From contig NZ_JAMGBD010000001.1 in NCBI RefSeq assembly GCF_023516555.1, forward strand, positions 1,684,501 to 1,748,500: 64,000 bases of DNA. Reading direction: 5' to 3'. This document shows, piece after piece, positions 45,559 through 54,508 of the stretch (positions are counted from its first letter, which is position 1; each line of letters starts with the position of its first letter). The translations under genes were made by a program, and so were the position numbers. The stretch comes from Sphingomonas alba. GTDB lineage: Bacteria; Pseudomonadota; Alphaproteobacteria; Sphingomonadales; Sphingomonadaceae. The notes under the pieces are model-generated. The model did not search any database, had not been told where the DNA came from, and worked only from the letters and a program-made list of their open reading frames with translations.

Positions 45559-47499
45559 CTAGTTCTTGTTGGCCGCTGGGGCGCCCAGTCCCAGCTTGTC
45601 GATGCGGCCGGTCACCGACGGGTGATACATCGGCCGCGCCTTGGCATAGATGGCGATCGCCTTCGGGCGGCCCCATACCTCGTCCTCGAAGAGCGCGGAT
45701 AGGAGCGGGCGGACGAACTTGCCGCGGCCCTGGCTGGTGACGAACTGCTCGACGCTCGGAATGGCCGGGTCGTAGCGATTGCCGATCGCCAGATCGAGCC
45801 AGGCGAACCTCACTTCGCTGTTGCGGATATCGTTGAGCTTGAGACCCTGCTCGAGCGTGTCGAGACGCGCTTTGGGCAGCTTGCGCGGCAACTTGTTGAG
45901 GAAGCGCAGGCGCTCGTCGGTCGTCCATCTGGCCCAAAGAGCCGTGTCGAGCGGCTTGCCGGCAGCGAAGGCGGCAACGGCCTTGTCGACTTCGGCAAAT
46001 GCCTGCGGGTCGGGCTTCACCAGGTTCGACGGAATGCCGGGCTTGTAGACCCAATTGTCGAGCTGCAACCTGGCTTCCAGCGCCTTGTCGCCCTTGACCA
46101 GATGCTCGCGCATGTCGGCAAGGAACATGGCGGACGTGACCGGCTGGAAGGCGTGGCGGTCGAACCAGCCGCGCATATAGGCGTCGAACTTGTCGCGGCC
46201 GACGATGGATTCGACGGTACGCAGGAAGGCCGAACCTTTTTCATAAGCGATATCGCTCAGGCCGGCGTCGGGGTGACGGCCCTTGAGGTCGATGTGCAAC
46301 CTCGTATCGGCGCCTTTGGAGCCGCCATTTTCTGCAACGGTCTTGTTCAATGCATCGACGCCCAAGGCTACCTGCTGTGCCGCGACCTTCGGGCCATAAA
46401 GCGATTCGACGATCCGCCGCTCGGCGTAAGTCGTGGTCCCCTCGTTGAGCCAGAAGTCGGCCCAGGTCGCGTTGGTGGCGAGATTGCCCGACCAGCTGTG
46501 CGCCAGTTCGTGCGCGATCAGGCTGACGAGGCTCTTGTCGCCGGCGATGAAGGTCGGCGTCAGGAAGGTGAGCGTCGGGTTCTCCATGCCGCCCAGTGGG
46601 AAGGACGGCGGCAGGACGAGCATGTCATAGCGGCCCCAGCGATAGGGGCCGAAGAGCTTCTCGGCCGCATCGACCATTTTCTCGGTATCGGCGAGCTCGG
46701 CCGCGGCGGCGTCGAGCATGCTCGGTTCCGTCCACACGCCGGTACGCGGCCCAAGCGACCGGAACTTCAAATCGCCGACCGCGATTGCGATCAGGTAGGG
46801 CGCGACCGGCTTGTCCATGTTGAAGGAGAAAATGGTCTCGCCGCCCTGGGTTAGCGGCTCGGCGGCGCGCGGCGCGCTCATGACTGCGGTTAGCGGGGCG
46901 GGGACGTGAATCTTGGCTTCCCAGCTCTGGCGGATACCAGGGCTGTCCTGCGTCGGGATCCAGCTCCGGTTGTAGATCGCCTCACCCTGGCTGAAGAGAT
47001 AGGGGTGCTGCTTGCCGGCCGTCTGCGCCGGACTCAGCCACTGCAGCGCCTGCGCATCGGGCGCCGACTTGTAGGTGATGACCAGCTTCTTCGTGTCCGG
47101 GTTGAGCGCCACCGCCAGCGGCGTGCCCAAATTCTCGTCGACGGCGCCGACCTTGTACTGAAGCGGCTTCTCGCCGTCGGTGATCGACTGAATCTCCAGC
47201 CCCTTGTCGTCGAGGACGATTTCCTTGGCGTCCGGCTTGCGGTCGATATCGAGCGTCGCGGTGCCAGAGACCCGCTTGGCGTCGAAGTCGACGCTGAGGT
47301 CGAGCGCGACGTGATAGACCCTTGCCTCCAACGGCTTGGCAAAGCTGTGCGGATCGACCGCGTCGGCGGTCGTCAGGACCGGCGCGATCCTCGGCGCTTC
47401 GGTCGTCTCCTTCTCAGTGACCCTTGGCGCCTCGTCGGATTTCTCGCAGGCGGAAAGCAGGAGCAAAGCCGCGGCGGTGGCGGCGAACAGACGCATCAT
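45559..47499 (-). CDS. M1 family metallopeptidase lipoprotein
   Basis: A 646-aa precursor with a lipoprotein signal (AAALLLLSAC, lipid Cys near residue 18). Zinc aminopeptidase motifs are present: GGMENP near residue 303 and HELAHSW with a downstream Glu (LNEGTTTY). The C-terminal helical domain resembles leukotriene-A4-hydrolase-type members. It is expected to cut N-terminal residues from peptides in the periplasm. Two adjacent ATG codons are possible starts. Confidence 0.93.
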   Translation of the reverse strand: MMRLFAATAAALLLLSACEKSDEAPRVTEKETTEAPRIAPVLTTADAVDPHSFAKPLEARVYHVALDLSVDFDAKRVSGTATLDIDRKPDAKEIVLDDKGLEIQSITDGEKPLQYKVGAVDENLGTPLAVALNPDTKKLVITYKSAPDAQALQWLSPAQTAGKQHPYLFSQGEAIYNRSWIPTQDSPGIRQSWEAKIHVPAPLTAVMSAPRAAEPLTQGGETIFSFNMDKPVAPYLIAIAVGDLKFRSLGPRTGVWTEPSMLDAAAAELADTEKMVDAAEKLFGPYRWGRYDMLVLPPSFPLGGMENPTLTFLTPTFIAGDKSLVSLIAHELAHSWSGNLATNATWADFWLNEGTTTYAERRIVESLYGPKVAAQQVALGVDALNKTVAENGGSKGADTRLHIDLKGRHPDAGLSDIAYEKGSAFLRTVESIVGRDKFDAYMRGWFDRHAFQPVTSAMFLADMREHLVKGDKALEARLQLDNWVYKPGIPSNLVKPDPQAFAEVDKAVAAFAAGKPLDTALWARWTTDERLRFLNKLPRKLPKARLDTLEQGLKLNDIRNSEVRFAWLDLAIGNRYDPAIPSVEQFVTSQGRGKFVRPLLSALFEDEVWGRPKAIAIYAKARPMYHPSVTGRIDKLGLGAPAANKN

Positions 47500-47517
47500 G
47501 GGGAAGGGAACTCCGTC

Positions 47518-48102
47518 TTATTCGGATTGGGTAACGTAGATGGTTCGCTTCGGTGCCGCGAAAGTGCGGCGAACCATCGGTTCGAAGAAGGCCAGGGGCG
47601 CACTGTCATAGGCCTCATCGAACGCCGCCTGGTCGTAGATTTCACAGAATCGGGCCGTCTCTTCGAAATGCTCATGACCGCGGAACTGCTCGCGCATATC
47701 GCGGTCCATCCCGAGGTAATGGAAGAAATAATAGCCCTGGAAGATACCGTGGTGCTCGACGATCCAGTGCAGCTTCTCGTCGACGAAGGGCTTCAGAATC
47801 GCCGCGGCGATGTCCGGATGGTTGTAGCTGCCAAGCGTGTCGCCGATGTCGTGGAGGAGGGCGGCGGCGACATAGTCCTCGCTCTCGCCGGCCCGATGGG
47901 CGCGGGTCGCCGTCTGCAGGCTGTGCTGAAGCCGGTCGACCGGGAAGCCGCCATAATCGCCGTCGAGAAGGCGCAGGTGGTCGAGTACGCGGTCGGCGAG
48001 GCCCTTGCCGTAGTGCATGAAGTGATTGCCGATGATCGCCCAGTCCTCCGGGCGAGCCTCGTCCATGCTGCGGAAGGTCGCGCGCGATTGCACTTCGTTC
48101 AT
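47518..48102 (-). CDS. HD-domain protein, possible diiron oxygenase
   Basis: A 194-aa cytosolic protein. The order of potential ligands is His (LQHSLQ), His-Asp (LLHDIGD), His (NHPDIAA), His (VEHHGIF) and Asp (YDQAAFD). This H-HD-H-H-D pattern is shared with mixed-valent diiron HD oxygenases such as PhnZ and myo-inositol oxygenase, as well as with some phosphohydrolases. No phosphonate genes lie nearby, so the substrate is unknown. ATG 48102 has AGAGGA upstream. Confidence 0.78.
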   Translation of the reverse strand: MNEVQSRATFRSMDEARPEDWAIIGNHFMHYGKGLADRVLDHLRLLDGDYGGFPVDRLQHSLQTATRAHRAGESEDYVAAALLHDIGDTLGSYNHPDIAAAILKPFVDEKLHWIVEHHGIFQGYYFFHYLGMDRDMREQFRGHEHFEETARFCEIYDQAAFDEAYDSAPLAFFEPMVRRTFAAPKRTIYVTQSE

Positions 48103-48220
48103 GGCCTGTCCTCTCCGCATGGGGCCATAGACCCGGCCCGGCCCTGTCGCCAAGCCTTGGGGTTCGCGCTTGCCTCGCCTATATCCGGCTCGATGCGGCG
48201 TCAGGGACAAGGCAGCTAGG

Positions 48221-49414
48221 ATGGCGAGCGACAGCGCGCGCCTGCTCGATGCGGCGGTTCAAGCCGACCCGCGGCCACGGCCGCGTCCCAAGGGGCCGGC
48301 CCGCCCGATCCTGAAGGGCGTCGGCCTCGATGCGCCCTTCTTCGCCGACAAGAACAAGGCCTTCTGGGTCCTGCAGTCGATTGGCTGGACCGGCTATTTC
48401 ACGCTCCGTTCGCTGAGCGGCATCGCCAATTCGATGGGGGCGATGTTCGTCGTCCACACGCTCTTGCTGACCGCGACCGGCTATTCGATCACCCTGCTGA
48501 TGGGCTCGCTCTACCGCCGGCTCATCACCATGCGGGCGCTCCTGACCGCATTGCTGTCGCTGTTCGCCGTCATCGTCGCCAGCTTCGCCTTCTCGTTCAT
48601 CGAGACCTGGAGCTACGCGACCTTCCTGAGACCCGGGGCGCGGCCGGTCGGCATTGAGTATCTCGGCGCCCTGCTGCTCAACTTCTCGCTGCTCGCCGCC
48701 TGGTCGGCGCTCTATTACGGCATCAATTATTACCTGCTGCTGGAAGAGGAGATCAACCAGCGTGCCAAGCTGGAAAGCGCCGCTTCCTCGGCGACGCTGG
48801 CGATGCTCCGCTACCAGCTCAACCCGCACTTCCTGTTCAACACGCTGAACAGCATCTCGACCCTGGTGCTGCTGAAGCAGACCGAACGCGCCAATGCGAT
48901 GCTCGCCCGCCTGTCGTCCTTCCTGCGCTACACGCTCGTCAATGAGCCGACCGCGCAGGTGACTTTGGCGCAGGAAGTGGAGACGCTGAAGCTCTACCTC
49001 GAGATCGAGAAGATGCGCTTCGAGGATCGCCTCCGCCCGCACTTCCGTATCGACCCGTCGACCATCGGCGCGCGCTTGCCGTCACTGCTGCTGCAGCCGC
49101 TGGTCGAAAACGCCATCAAATATGCGGTGACGCCGAGCGAAAACGGCGCCGACATCTGGATCAAGGCGGAGCGGCAGGGCCACGGCATTCGCATCGAAGT
49201 CGCCGACAGCGGCCCGGGAACGCAGTCCGGCCTCGCGGTCCACGAGTCCACCGGCGTCGGTCTGCCGAACATCAAGGACCGTCTGGCGCAAGCCTATGGC
49301 GCCGCGCACGACTTCCAGACCAGACAGAACGAACATGGGGGGTTCAGCGTTATTCTCGACATTCCGTTCGAGAGCAGGGGGCGCGACATTCACGAAGATA
49401 AGGAATCCGAATGA
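48221..49414 (+). CDS. LytS/YehU-type sensor histidine kinase
   Basis: A 397-aa membrane kinase. After a Pro/Arg-rich N-terminus it has about four helices (65-185), a short linker and a His-kinase domain with the phospho-accepting His in LRYQLNPHFLFNTLNS. The ATP-binding N and G boxes follow (PLVENAIKYAV; VADSGPGT; GVGLPNI). It pairs with the LytTR regulator gene, overlapping by ATGA. Confidence 0.94.
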   Translation: MASDSARLLDAAVQADPRPRPRPKGPARPILKGVGLDAPFFADKNKAFWVLQSIGWTGYFTLRSLSGIANSMGAMFVVHTLLLTATGYSITLLMGSLYRRLITMRALLTALLSLFAVIVASFAFSFIETWSYATFLRPGARPVGIEYLGALLLNFSLLAAWSALYYGINYYLLLEEEINQRAKLESAASSATLAMLRYQLNPHFLFNTLNSISTLVLLKQTERANAMLARLSSFLRYTLVNEPTAQVTLAQEVETLKLYLEIEKMRFEDRLRPHFRIDPSTIGARLPSLLLQPLVENAIKYAVTPSENGADIWIKAERQGHGIRIEVADSGPGTQSGLAVHESTGVGLPNIKDRLAQAYGAAHDFQTRQNEHGGFSVILDIPFESRGRDIHEDKESE

Positions 49415-50217
49415 CCATCCGCACCATCCTGGTCGATGATGAGCCGCTGGCGACGCAGGGGCTGCAGCTCCGTCTGCAGGCGCATGAGGACGTCGAGATC
49501 GTTGCGACCGCCGCCAACGGCCGCGAGGCGATCCGCGCCATCAAGACGCACAAGCCCGACCTCGTCTTCCTCGACATCCAGATGCCGGGCTTCGACGGCT
49601 TCTCGGTCGTCCAGGGCCTGATGGAGGTCGAGCCGCCCTTGTTCGTCTTCGTCACCGCCTTCGGCGAGCACGCCTTGCGCGCATTCGAAGCGCAGGCCGT
49701 CGATTACCTCGTCAAGCCGGTGGAGGAAGACCGCCTCGCCGCTACCCTCGACCGGGTGCGCCAGCGCCTCGCCGAGAAGCGCGGGGCCGAAGAGGCCGAG
49801 CGCCTGCGCGAAACGCTTGTCGAACATGCGCCCGAAGCGGCGGAGGAACTGGCCGAAACCGTCGGTGCGGAAGGCCCCGCCGCCAACCGCTTCGAGAAGA
49901 TGATCAACATCCGCGACCAGGGCCAGATCTTCCGGGTCGACGTCGACACGATCGAGCGGATCGATGCCGCCGGCGACTATATGTGCATCATGACCGGCGA
50001 CAACACGCTCATCCTGCGCGAGACGATGAAGGACCTCGAAAAGCGGCTCGACCCGCGCCGGTTCCAGCGCGTGCACCGCTCGACGATCGTCAACCTCGAC
50101 CTCGTCCGGCAGGTGAAGCCGCACACCAACGGCGAATGTTTCCTGGTCCTGGATTCGGGAGCGCAAGTGAAGGTTTCGCGTTCCTACCGGGACGTGGTTG
50201 CGCGGTTTGTGCACTAA
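49411..50217 (+). CDS. LytTR-type response regulator
   Basis: A 268-aa regulator. The receiver domain (about 1-120) has DDEP, the phospho-acceptor Asp in FLDIQMPG and the KPVEE Lys. A charged Ala/Glu linker leads to a C-terminal LytTR DNA-binding domain (about 165-265, with RVDVDTIERIDAAGDYMCI and FQRVHRSTIVNL). It is coupled to its kinase by a 4-bp overlap. Confidence 0.95.
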   Translation: MTIRTILVDDEPLATQGLQLRLQAHEDVEIVATAANGREAIRAIKTHKPDLVFLDIQMPGFDGFSVVQGLMEVEPPLFVFVTAFGEHALRAFEAQAVDYLVKPVEEDRLAATLDRVRQRLAEKRGAEEAERLRETLVEHAPEAAEELAETVGAEGPAANRFEKMINIRDQGQIFRVDVDTIERIDAAGDYMCIMTGDNTLILRETMKDLEKRLDPRRFQRVHRSTIVNLDLVRQVKPHTNGECFLVLDSGAQVKVSRSYRDVVARFVH

Positions 50218-50262
50218 TCCTGGCTGCGCCGTCGTTCTTTAAACCATCAACGAGAGGCTGCC

Positions 50263-50550
50263 GTGGCGAGACGGGTGAAGGATTTCATCGAGATCAGTGA
50301 GTACACCTCGCTCGACCGGCTGATCGAATATCTGAAGACGATCCGGGACAATTTGCCGGAGGATTCGGAGGCCGAGCTCAGGCTCAAGGGCGACGATTTC
50401 TTCGGCCGTCGGCTGACCATTTCCTATACGCGCGAGCTGACTCCCGAGGAGGCGGAGCGGGAGATCCGCTACGGCACTGCCGCCACCACGCCGGGCGGGT
50501 CGGAGGACTGGATCGAGGAATTGAAGAAGAAGCTCGACAAGGTTCCTTAA
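50263..50550 (+). CDS. Hypothetical protein
   Basis: A 95-aa charged protein starting at GTG 50263 with GAGAGG upstream. No membrane segment. It has SLDRLIEYLKTIRDNLPEDS and DDFFGRRLTISYTRELT; the helix-then-strand pattern suggests a small alpha/beta fold. Family unknown. It precedes the two PEP-mutase-like genes by 11 bp and may be co-transcribed. Confidence 0.72.
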   Translation: MARRVKDFIEISEYTSLDRLIEYLKTIRDNLPEDSEAELRLKGDDFFGRRLTISYTRELTPEEAEREIRYGTAATTPGGSEDWIEELKKKLDKVP

Positions 50551-50561
50551 GGGGGAAAGTC

Positions 50562-51305
50562 ATGCCGTCGAAATATGAGACCTTTGCCGCTTTGCACGTG
50601 CCCGGCGACCCAGTCATTCTGTACAATATCTGGGACCCGGGCAGCGCGGTCGCGGTCGCGGCGGCAGGCGCAAAGGCGTTTGCGACCGGCAGCCATCCGG
50701 TCGGCGACGCCGCGGGTTTCGGCGACGGCCAGAAGGTCCCGCTCGACTATGTCTTCGCCAACGCCAGCCGCATCATGGCCGCGGTCGACCTGCCGCTCAC
50801 CGTCGATTTCGAGGGCGCCTATTCCGAGGATCCGCTGCTGGCAGGCGCCAATGTCGCGGCGCTCGCCGCAATCGGCGTCATCGGCTGCAATTTCGAGGAC
50901 CAGGTGATCGGCGGGGAGGGCGTCCACCCGTTGAAGTCCCAGGCGAAACGCATCGAGGCCATCCGCAAGGCGGTCGGCGATGCGTTCTTCATCAATGCCC
51001 GCACCGACCTCTACATCAAGTCCCAGGACCATGATGCGGCGCTGCTCGACGAGGTGATCGAGCGCGGCAAGGCCTTCGCCGATGCGGGCGCCAGCGGCTT
51101 CTTCGTGCCGCGCATGGCCGATCCGAAGCAGGCCGAACGCGTCGTCAAGGAAGTGCCGCTGCCGCTCAACCTCATCGCTTTCCCCGGCGCACCCGACAAG
51201 AAAGTCTGGGCCAATGCCGGCGTCGCCCGCATCAGCCACGGCCCCTTCCCGCACCGCGCGCTGATGGCGAAACTTACCGAGATGGCGAGCGCGGCCATCA
51301 ACTAG
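50562..51305 (+). CDS. Isocitrate lyase/PEP mutase family protein, paralogue 1
   Basis: A 247-aa TIM-barrel protein of the ICL/PEP-mutase superfamily. YNIWDPGSAVAVAAAGAKAF at the start, VDFEGAYSE with the metal-binding acidic residues, CNFEDQVIGGEG and NARTDLY are family motifs. The exact reaction (lyase or hydrolase acting on an alpha-keto acid or phosphonate analogue) cannot be fixed; the catalytic Cys of isocitrate lyases is not apparent. It is followed after 56 bp by a paralogue of similar length. Confidence 0.85.
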   Translation: MPSKYETFAALHVPGDPVILYNIWDPGSAVAVAAAGAKAFATGSHPVGDAAGFGDGQKVPLDYVFANASRIMAAVDLPLTVDFEGAYSEDPLLAGANVAALAAIGVIGCNFEDQVIGGEGVHPLKSQAKRIEAIRKAVGDAFFINARTDLYIKSQDHDAALLDEVIERGKAFADAGASGFFVPRMADPKQAERVVKEVPLPLNLIAFPGAPDKKVWANAGVARISHGPFPHRALMAKLTEMASAAIN

Positions 51306-51361
51306 GGGTTGAGCGCAAGAAACGGGAAGCGGCGCCACGGACCGACGGATACGGGGGCGCA

Positions 51362-52117
51362 ATGACCCAGAATGACCAGGCACGCGCCTTCGCGGCGCTT
51401 CATATTCCCGGCGACCCGTTGATCCTGTTCAACGCCTGGGATGCAGGCTCGGCCACGGCCATAGCCGAGGCTGGCGCCAAGGCCATCGCCACCAGCAGTT
51501 CCTCGGTCGCCATGGCCAACGGCTTTCCCGATGGCGAGGCGGTGCCGATGGACTTCGCGCTCGCCAATGCCGACCGCATCGTCCAGTCGGTCGGCCTGCC
51601 GGTGACGGTCGATTTCGAGGGCGGTTACGCTGTGGCGCCCGAAGCCGTCGCCGCCAACGCGAAGCGGCTGGCTGCTACCGGCGTCGTCGGCTGCAATTTC
51701 GAGGACCAGGTCGTCGGCGGCGAGGGACTGCATTCGATCGACTATCAATCCCACCGCATCCGCGCCCTCCGCGACGCCGTCGGCCCCGACCTCTTCATCA
51801 ACCTGCGCACCGATTTGTTCCTGAAGGCCGACGCCTCGGCCCATGACGCCACCTTGGCCGACGCCGCCATCGAGCGCGGCCGCGCCTATGCCGATGCGGG
51901 CGTGAGCGGCTTTTTCATTCCCGGCCTCGGCGACCTGACGCTGGTAGAGCGCATCTGCAAGGCCGTGCCCCTGCCGGTGAACGCCATGCATTTCCCCGGC
52001 GCGCCGAACCGCGAGCAATGGGCCAGCGCAGGCATCGCCCGCATCAGCTACGGGCCATTTCCCCACATGGACTTGATGGCTGCGCTTACTTCGATGGCGC
52101 GGGAGGCGATTTCTTAG
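51362..52117 (+). CDS. Isocitrate lyase/PEP mutase family protein, paralogue 2
   Basis: A 251-aa protein clearly homologous to its neighbour (shared FAALH-PGDP start, NAWDAGSA, VDFEGGY, CNFEDQVVGGEG, GPFPHxxLMA end). The two were probably produced by tandem duplication and then diverged. Its 3' end overlaps the convergent gene at 52086 by 32 bp. Confidence 0.85.
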   Translation: MTQNDQARAFAALHIPGDPLILFNAWDAGSATAIAEAGAKAIATSSSSVAMANGFPDGEAVPMDFALANADRIVQSVGLPVTVDFEGGYAVAPEAVAANAKRLAATGVVGCNFEDQVVGGEGLHSIDYQSHRIRALRDAVGPDLFINLRTDLFLKADASAHDATLADAAIERGRAYADAGVSGFFIPGLGDLTLVERICKAVPLPVNAMHFPGAPNREQWASAGIARISYGPFPHMDLMAALTSMAREAIS

Positions 52118-52922
52118 CGTGGTCCTCCCGGTACTTGAGGATTGCCTTGTTCAGGATCTTCATATCGTCAGGAGCCAGTTGGCCGCCCACAGTCGGGTTA
52201 CAGCGCCGGCCGAGGCTCTCTCCTAGAGCCGCGCACATCCAGATTGCGTCTTCATATGCCCCTTCATGATAGCTTAGCGCAACGCGATGCTGTCGGGTTT
52301 CCTGGGCCATCCGGTTCTTAAATGCTTGATCACTGCAAAGAGCCTCACGATCATAGGTTTCAACCTGCGGCTCATCCGCTTTTGGATCGTACGCCACACG
52401 TACTCTGGCGTCTTCAGCGGGGACTGGATCGCGTTTCACCATCCTGAAATAGTCGATCTGCTTTTGGCCCCACGCCATCGACCGGTTGAAATTCGTGATC
52501 TGCGCTCGAACGGACTCGTCGTCTATTGACGATAAACCCCCGGCCCCCATCAACTCATTGTAAACCGAGCGAGGGGCATCAAGAGCCGGCAACATCGCTA
52601 CGGTACCCACGGCGCGCCAGAGATCTTCTGGCGGGCACTTGCCGCTGCTAAGCTGGGAGGCGAACTCCTCCTCATCTTTCACTTGCTCACGCATGCCGTC
52701 CCTGAACGGTCGCAGGATGGTGATGTCCCACTCCGATTCCTCGAATAGGCGTTCCATCATCATTTGATGACGCGCAGCCTCGTTCCGCCGCGATGCCCAT
52801 TCGTTGAGTTCGAACGCGATCATGATCCCGGCGACGACGCCTAGCGTCTCCAGCGTCAGGAGCGCCCACTCACGCCCCTCGATGCCCTTGAAAGCACTGC
52901 CCACGCGCTTGAACAGGATCAT
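52086..52922 (-). CDS. DUF6090-like membrane protein
   Basis: A 278-aa protein with one N-terminal helix (about 20-40), followed by FELNEWASRRNEAARHQMMM. A helix running into an NxW-E/R-rich coiled segment recalls DUF6090-type proteins of unknown function. The rest is a polar helical domain with several Cys. Its base composition looks lower in GC than its neighbours (for example around 52240-52560), which may mean recent acquisition. Confidence 0.6.
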   Translation of the reverse strand: MILFKRVGSAFKGIEGREWALLTLETLGVVAGIMIAFELNEWASRRNEAARHQMMMERLFEESEWDITILRPFRDGMREQVKDEEEFASQLSSGKCPPEDLWRAVGTVAMLPALDAPRSVYNELMGAGGLSSIDDESVRAQITNFNRSMAWGQKQIDYFRMVKRDPVPAEDARVRVAYDPKADEPQVETYDREALCSDQAFKNRMAQETRQHRVALSYHEGAYEDAIWMCAALGESLGRRCNPTVGGQLAPDDMKILNKAILKYREDHAKKSPPAPSK

Positions 52923-52990
52923 GCCCCACGCCCCCCGTTGGGCGCACTATGCCTGATTCTGCGCGCCTTGCCAGATGGCGCGCGGCGCCT

Positions 52991-53281
52991 TCAGATCACC
53001 GACGACCACCAGGCCGCGACCAGCCAACAGGCGATGGGCGCGGTGATGGCGCCGCACAGCCAGCCCGCCTCCGTCAAAGTCTCGCGGCGACGGAGTGACC
53101 GGATGGTCATCGGCACGGCGAGGGCAAGCATCAGTACGTATGCGGCGAAGCTCGCCATCAGGACCATGATGGTGCCGATGGCGCCGTCGCCATATTGAGG
53201 CAGCTGCATCGCCCAGACTAGCAACAGGATCGCTATCACGGCGAGCGTGATGATCAGCCCCTTTGTACCTTTGACGATCAT
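52991..53281 (-). CDS. Small membrane protein by the ABC exporter
   Basis: A 96-aa protein with three hydrophobic helices (about 10-27, 37-57 and 74-92). No family recognised. It starts 9 bp after the ABC permease gene, so it is probably part of the same operon and may be an accessory subunit. Confidence 0.72.
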   Translation of the reverse strand: MIVKGTKGLIITLAVIAILLLVWAMQLPQYGDGAIGTIMVLMASFAAYVLMLALAVPMTIRSLRRRETLTEAGWLCGAITAPIACWLVAAWWSSVI

Positions 53282-53290
53282 TGTCCCAAC

Positions 53291-54508
53291 TCAGGCCGCC
53301 GCGCGCCTTTGCCACGGCCAGCGGAAGCCGGGGCCGGACTTGAGTACGCTTCGGCGGAAGAGGCCTGCCGAAATCTTCAGGATCAGCACTACCCACAGGG
53401 CCTGCCAGAGCAGTGCGACCGCGTGCGGCCAGAGCGCTGCCTGTTCGGCGGCGCGGCCGAACATCGAGAAGGGCGAGGACAAGGGGAAGACGGACGCGCC
53501 GAGGGCGACGGGACTGTCGGGATGGCCGACGCCCATGCTGGCGAAGCCGAACAGCAGCACCTGCGCCATGGTCACCGGCATCGACAGGGTCTGGACCTCG
53601 CGGACGGTCGAAGCCTGCGCGCCGATGCCGAGGAAGACGCCGCCGATCAGCAAATAGCTCATGGCGAAATAGACGGGCCCCAAAGCCAGGAACATCGGCC
53701 AGCCGACGGCCGGCTCCGGCAGGCTGCCGAGACCGTTGGGGGCCCAGATGGAAATGGCCGCGGCGCCGGCGATAACCCAGACGGCGATGCCGACCAGCGA
53801 GATGGCGAGCATGGCGAACAATTTGCCAAGGAAGATGGCGTCGACCGGAACGGCGGCGGACAGAATCTCGATCACCTTGTTCGATTTCTCCTCGATCAGC
53901 TGCGACAGCACCATGCCGGCCAGCAGCAGCGTCAGGAAGAAGAGCAGGAACTGCCCCGCTCGCGCTGTCAGTGCTCGCGCGGCCTGCAGCGTCCCGGACG
54001 ACTGGTTGAGGATTTTCACGCCCAAGGCGACGTTCGGGACATGCTCCGCGATGGGCCTTCGGGTGTCGTCGAGCATCCACTGCAGCTGGCGGATGGTCCG
54101 CCCGTCGGCATTCACGGCGCCGGAGAAGAACGGCTTTTCAAGACCGCCTTCGAGGACGCCGAGGACAGGCGGGTCTTCCTGCTTCAGCAAGCGGTCTCGC
54201 TGGGCGCCGAGATTTGCTTCGGGCCTCGCCTGGACGAGGATGATCAGGTCTTCTTCGCTCATCGCCATGGCCAGACGCCCTCGCGCTTGCGCGATTCGGG
54301 CAAAGTCCGTGTCGTTGGCGATCACCTCCACCACCGGCTTCCTGGCGTCTTCGTCGATCTTGGCCCCGATGCCGCCCAAGCCGCCGCCCAGCAGCGCCGG
54401 GAACAACGGGCCGATCAGGAATAGCAGGAAGGTCTTGCTGAACACCGTCGCGGTGAAGTCGCGGCGGGCGATGACGAAGGCCGACTGGATGATTTGCTTC
54501 AGCTTCAT
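53291..54508 (-). CDS. ABC-2 type permease (NatB-like)
   Basis: A 405-aa permease. It has a first helix near residue 25, a long extracytoplasmic domain (about 50-170) and five C-terminal helices including VLSQLIEEKSNKVIEILS, a hallmark of NatB-type sodium or drug exporters. The start overlaps the ATPase stop by ATGA. The substrate is unknown. Confidence 0.88.
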   Translation of the reverse strand: MKLKQIIQSAFVIARRDFTATVFSKTFLLFLIGPLFPALLGGGLGGIGAKIDEDARKPVVEVIANDTDFARIAQARGRLAMAMSEEDLIILVQARPEANLGAQRDRLLKQEDPPVLGVLEGGLEKPFFSGAVNADGRTIRQLQWMLDDTRRPIAEHVPNVALGVKILNQSSGTLQAARALTARAGQFLLFFLTLLLAGMVLSQLIEEKSNKVIEILSAAVPVDAIFLGKLFAMLAISLVGIAVWVIAGAAAISIWAPNGLGSLPEPAVGWPMFLALGPVYFAMSYLLIGGVFLGIGAQASTVREVQTLSMPVTMAQVLLFGFASMGVGHPDSPVALGASVFPLSSPFSMFGRAAEQAALWPHAVALLWQALWVVLILKISAGLFRRSVLKSGPGFRWPWQRRAAA

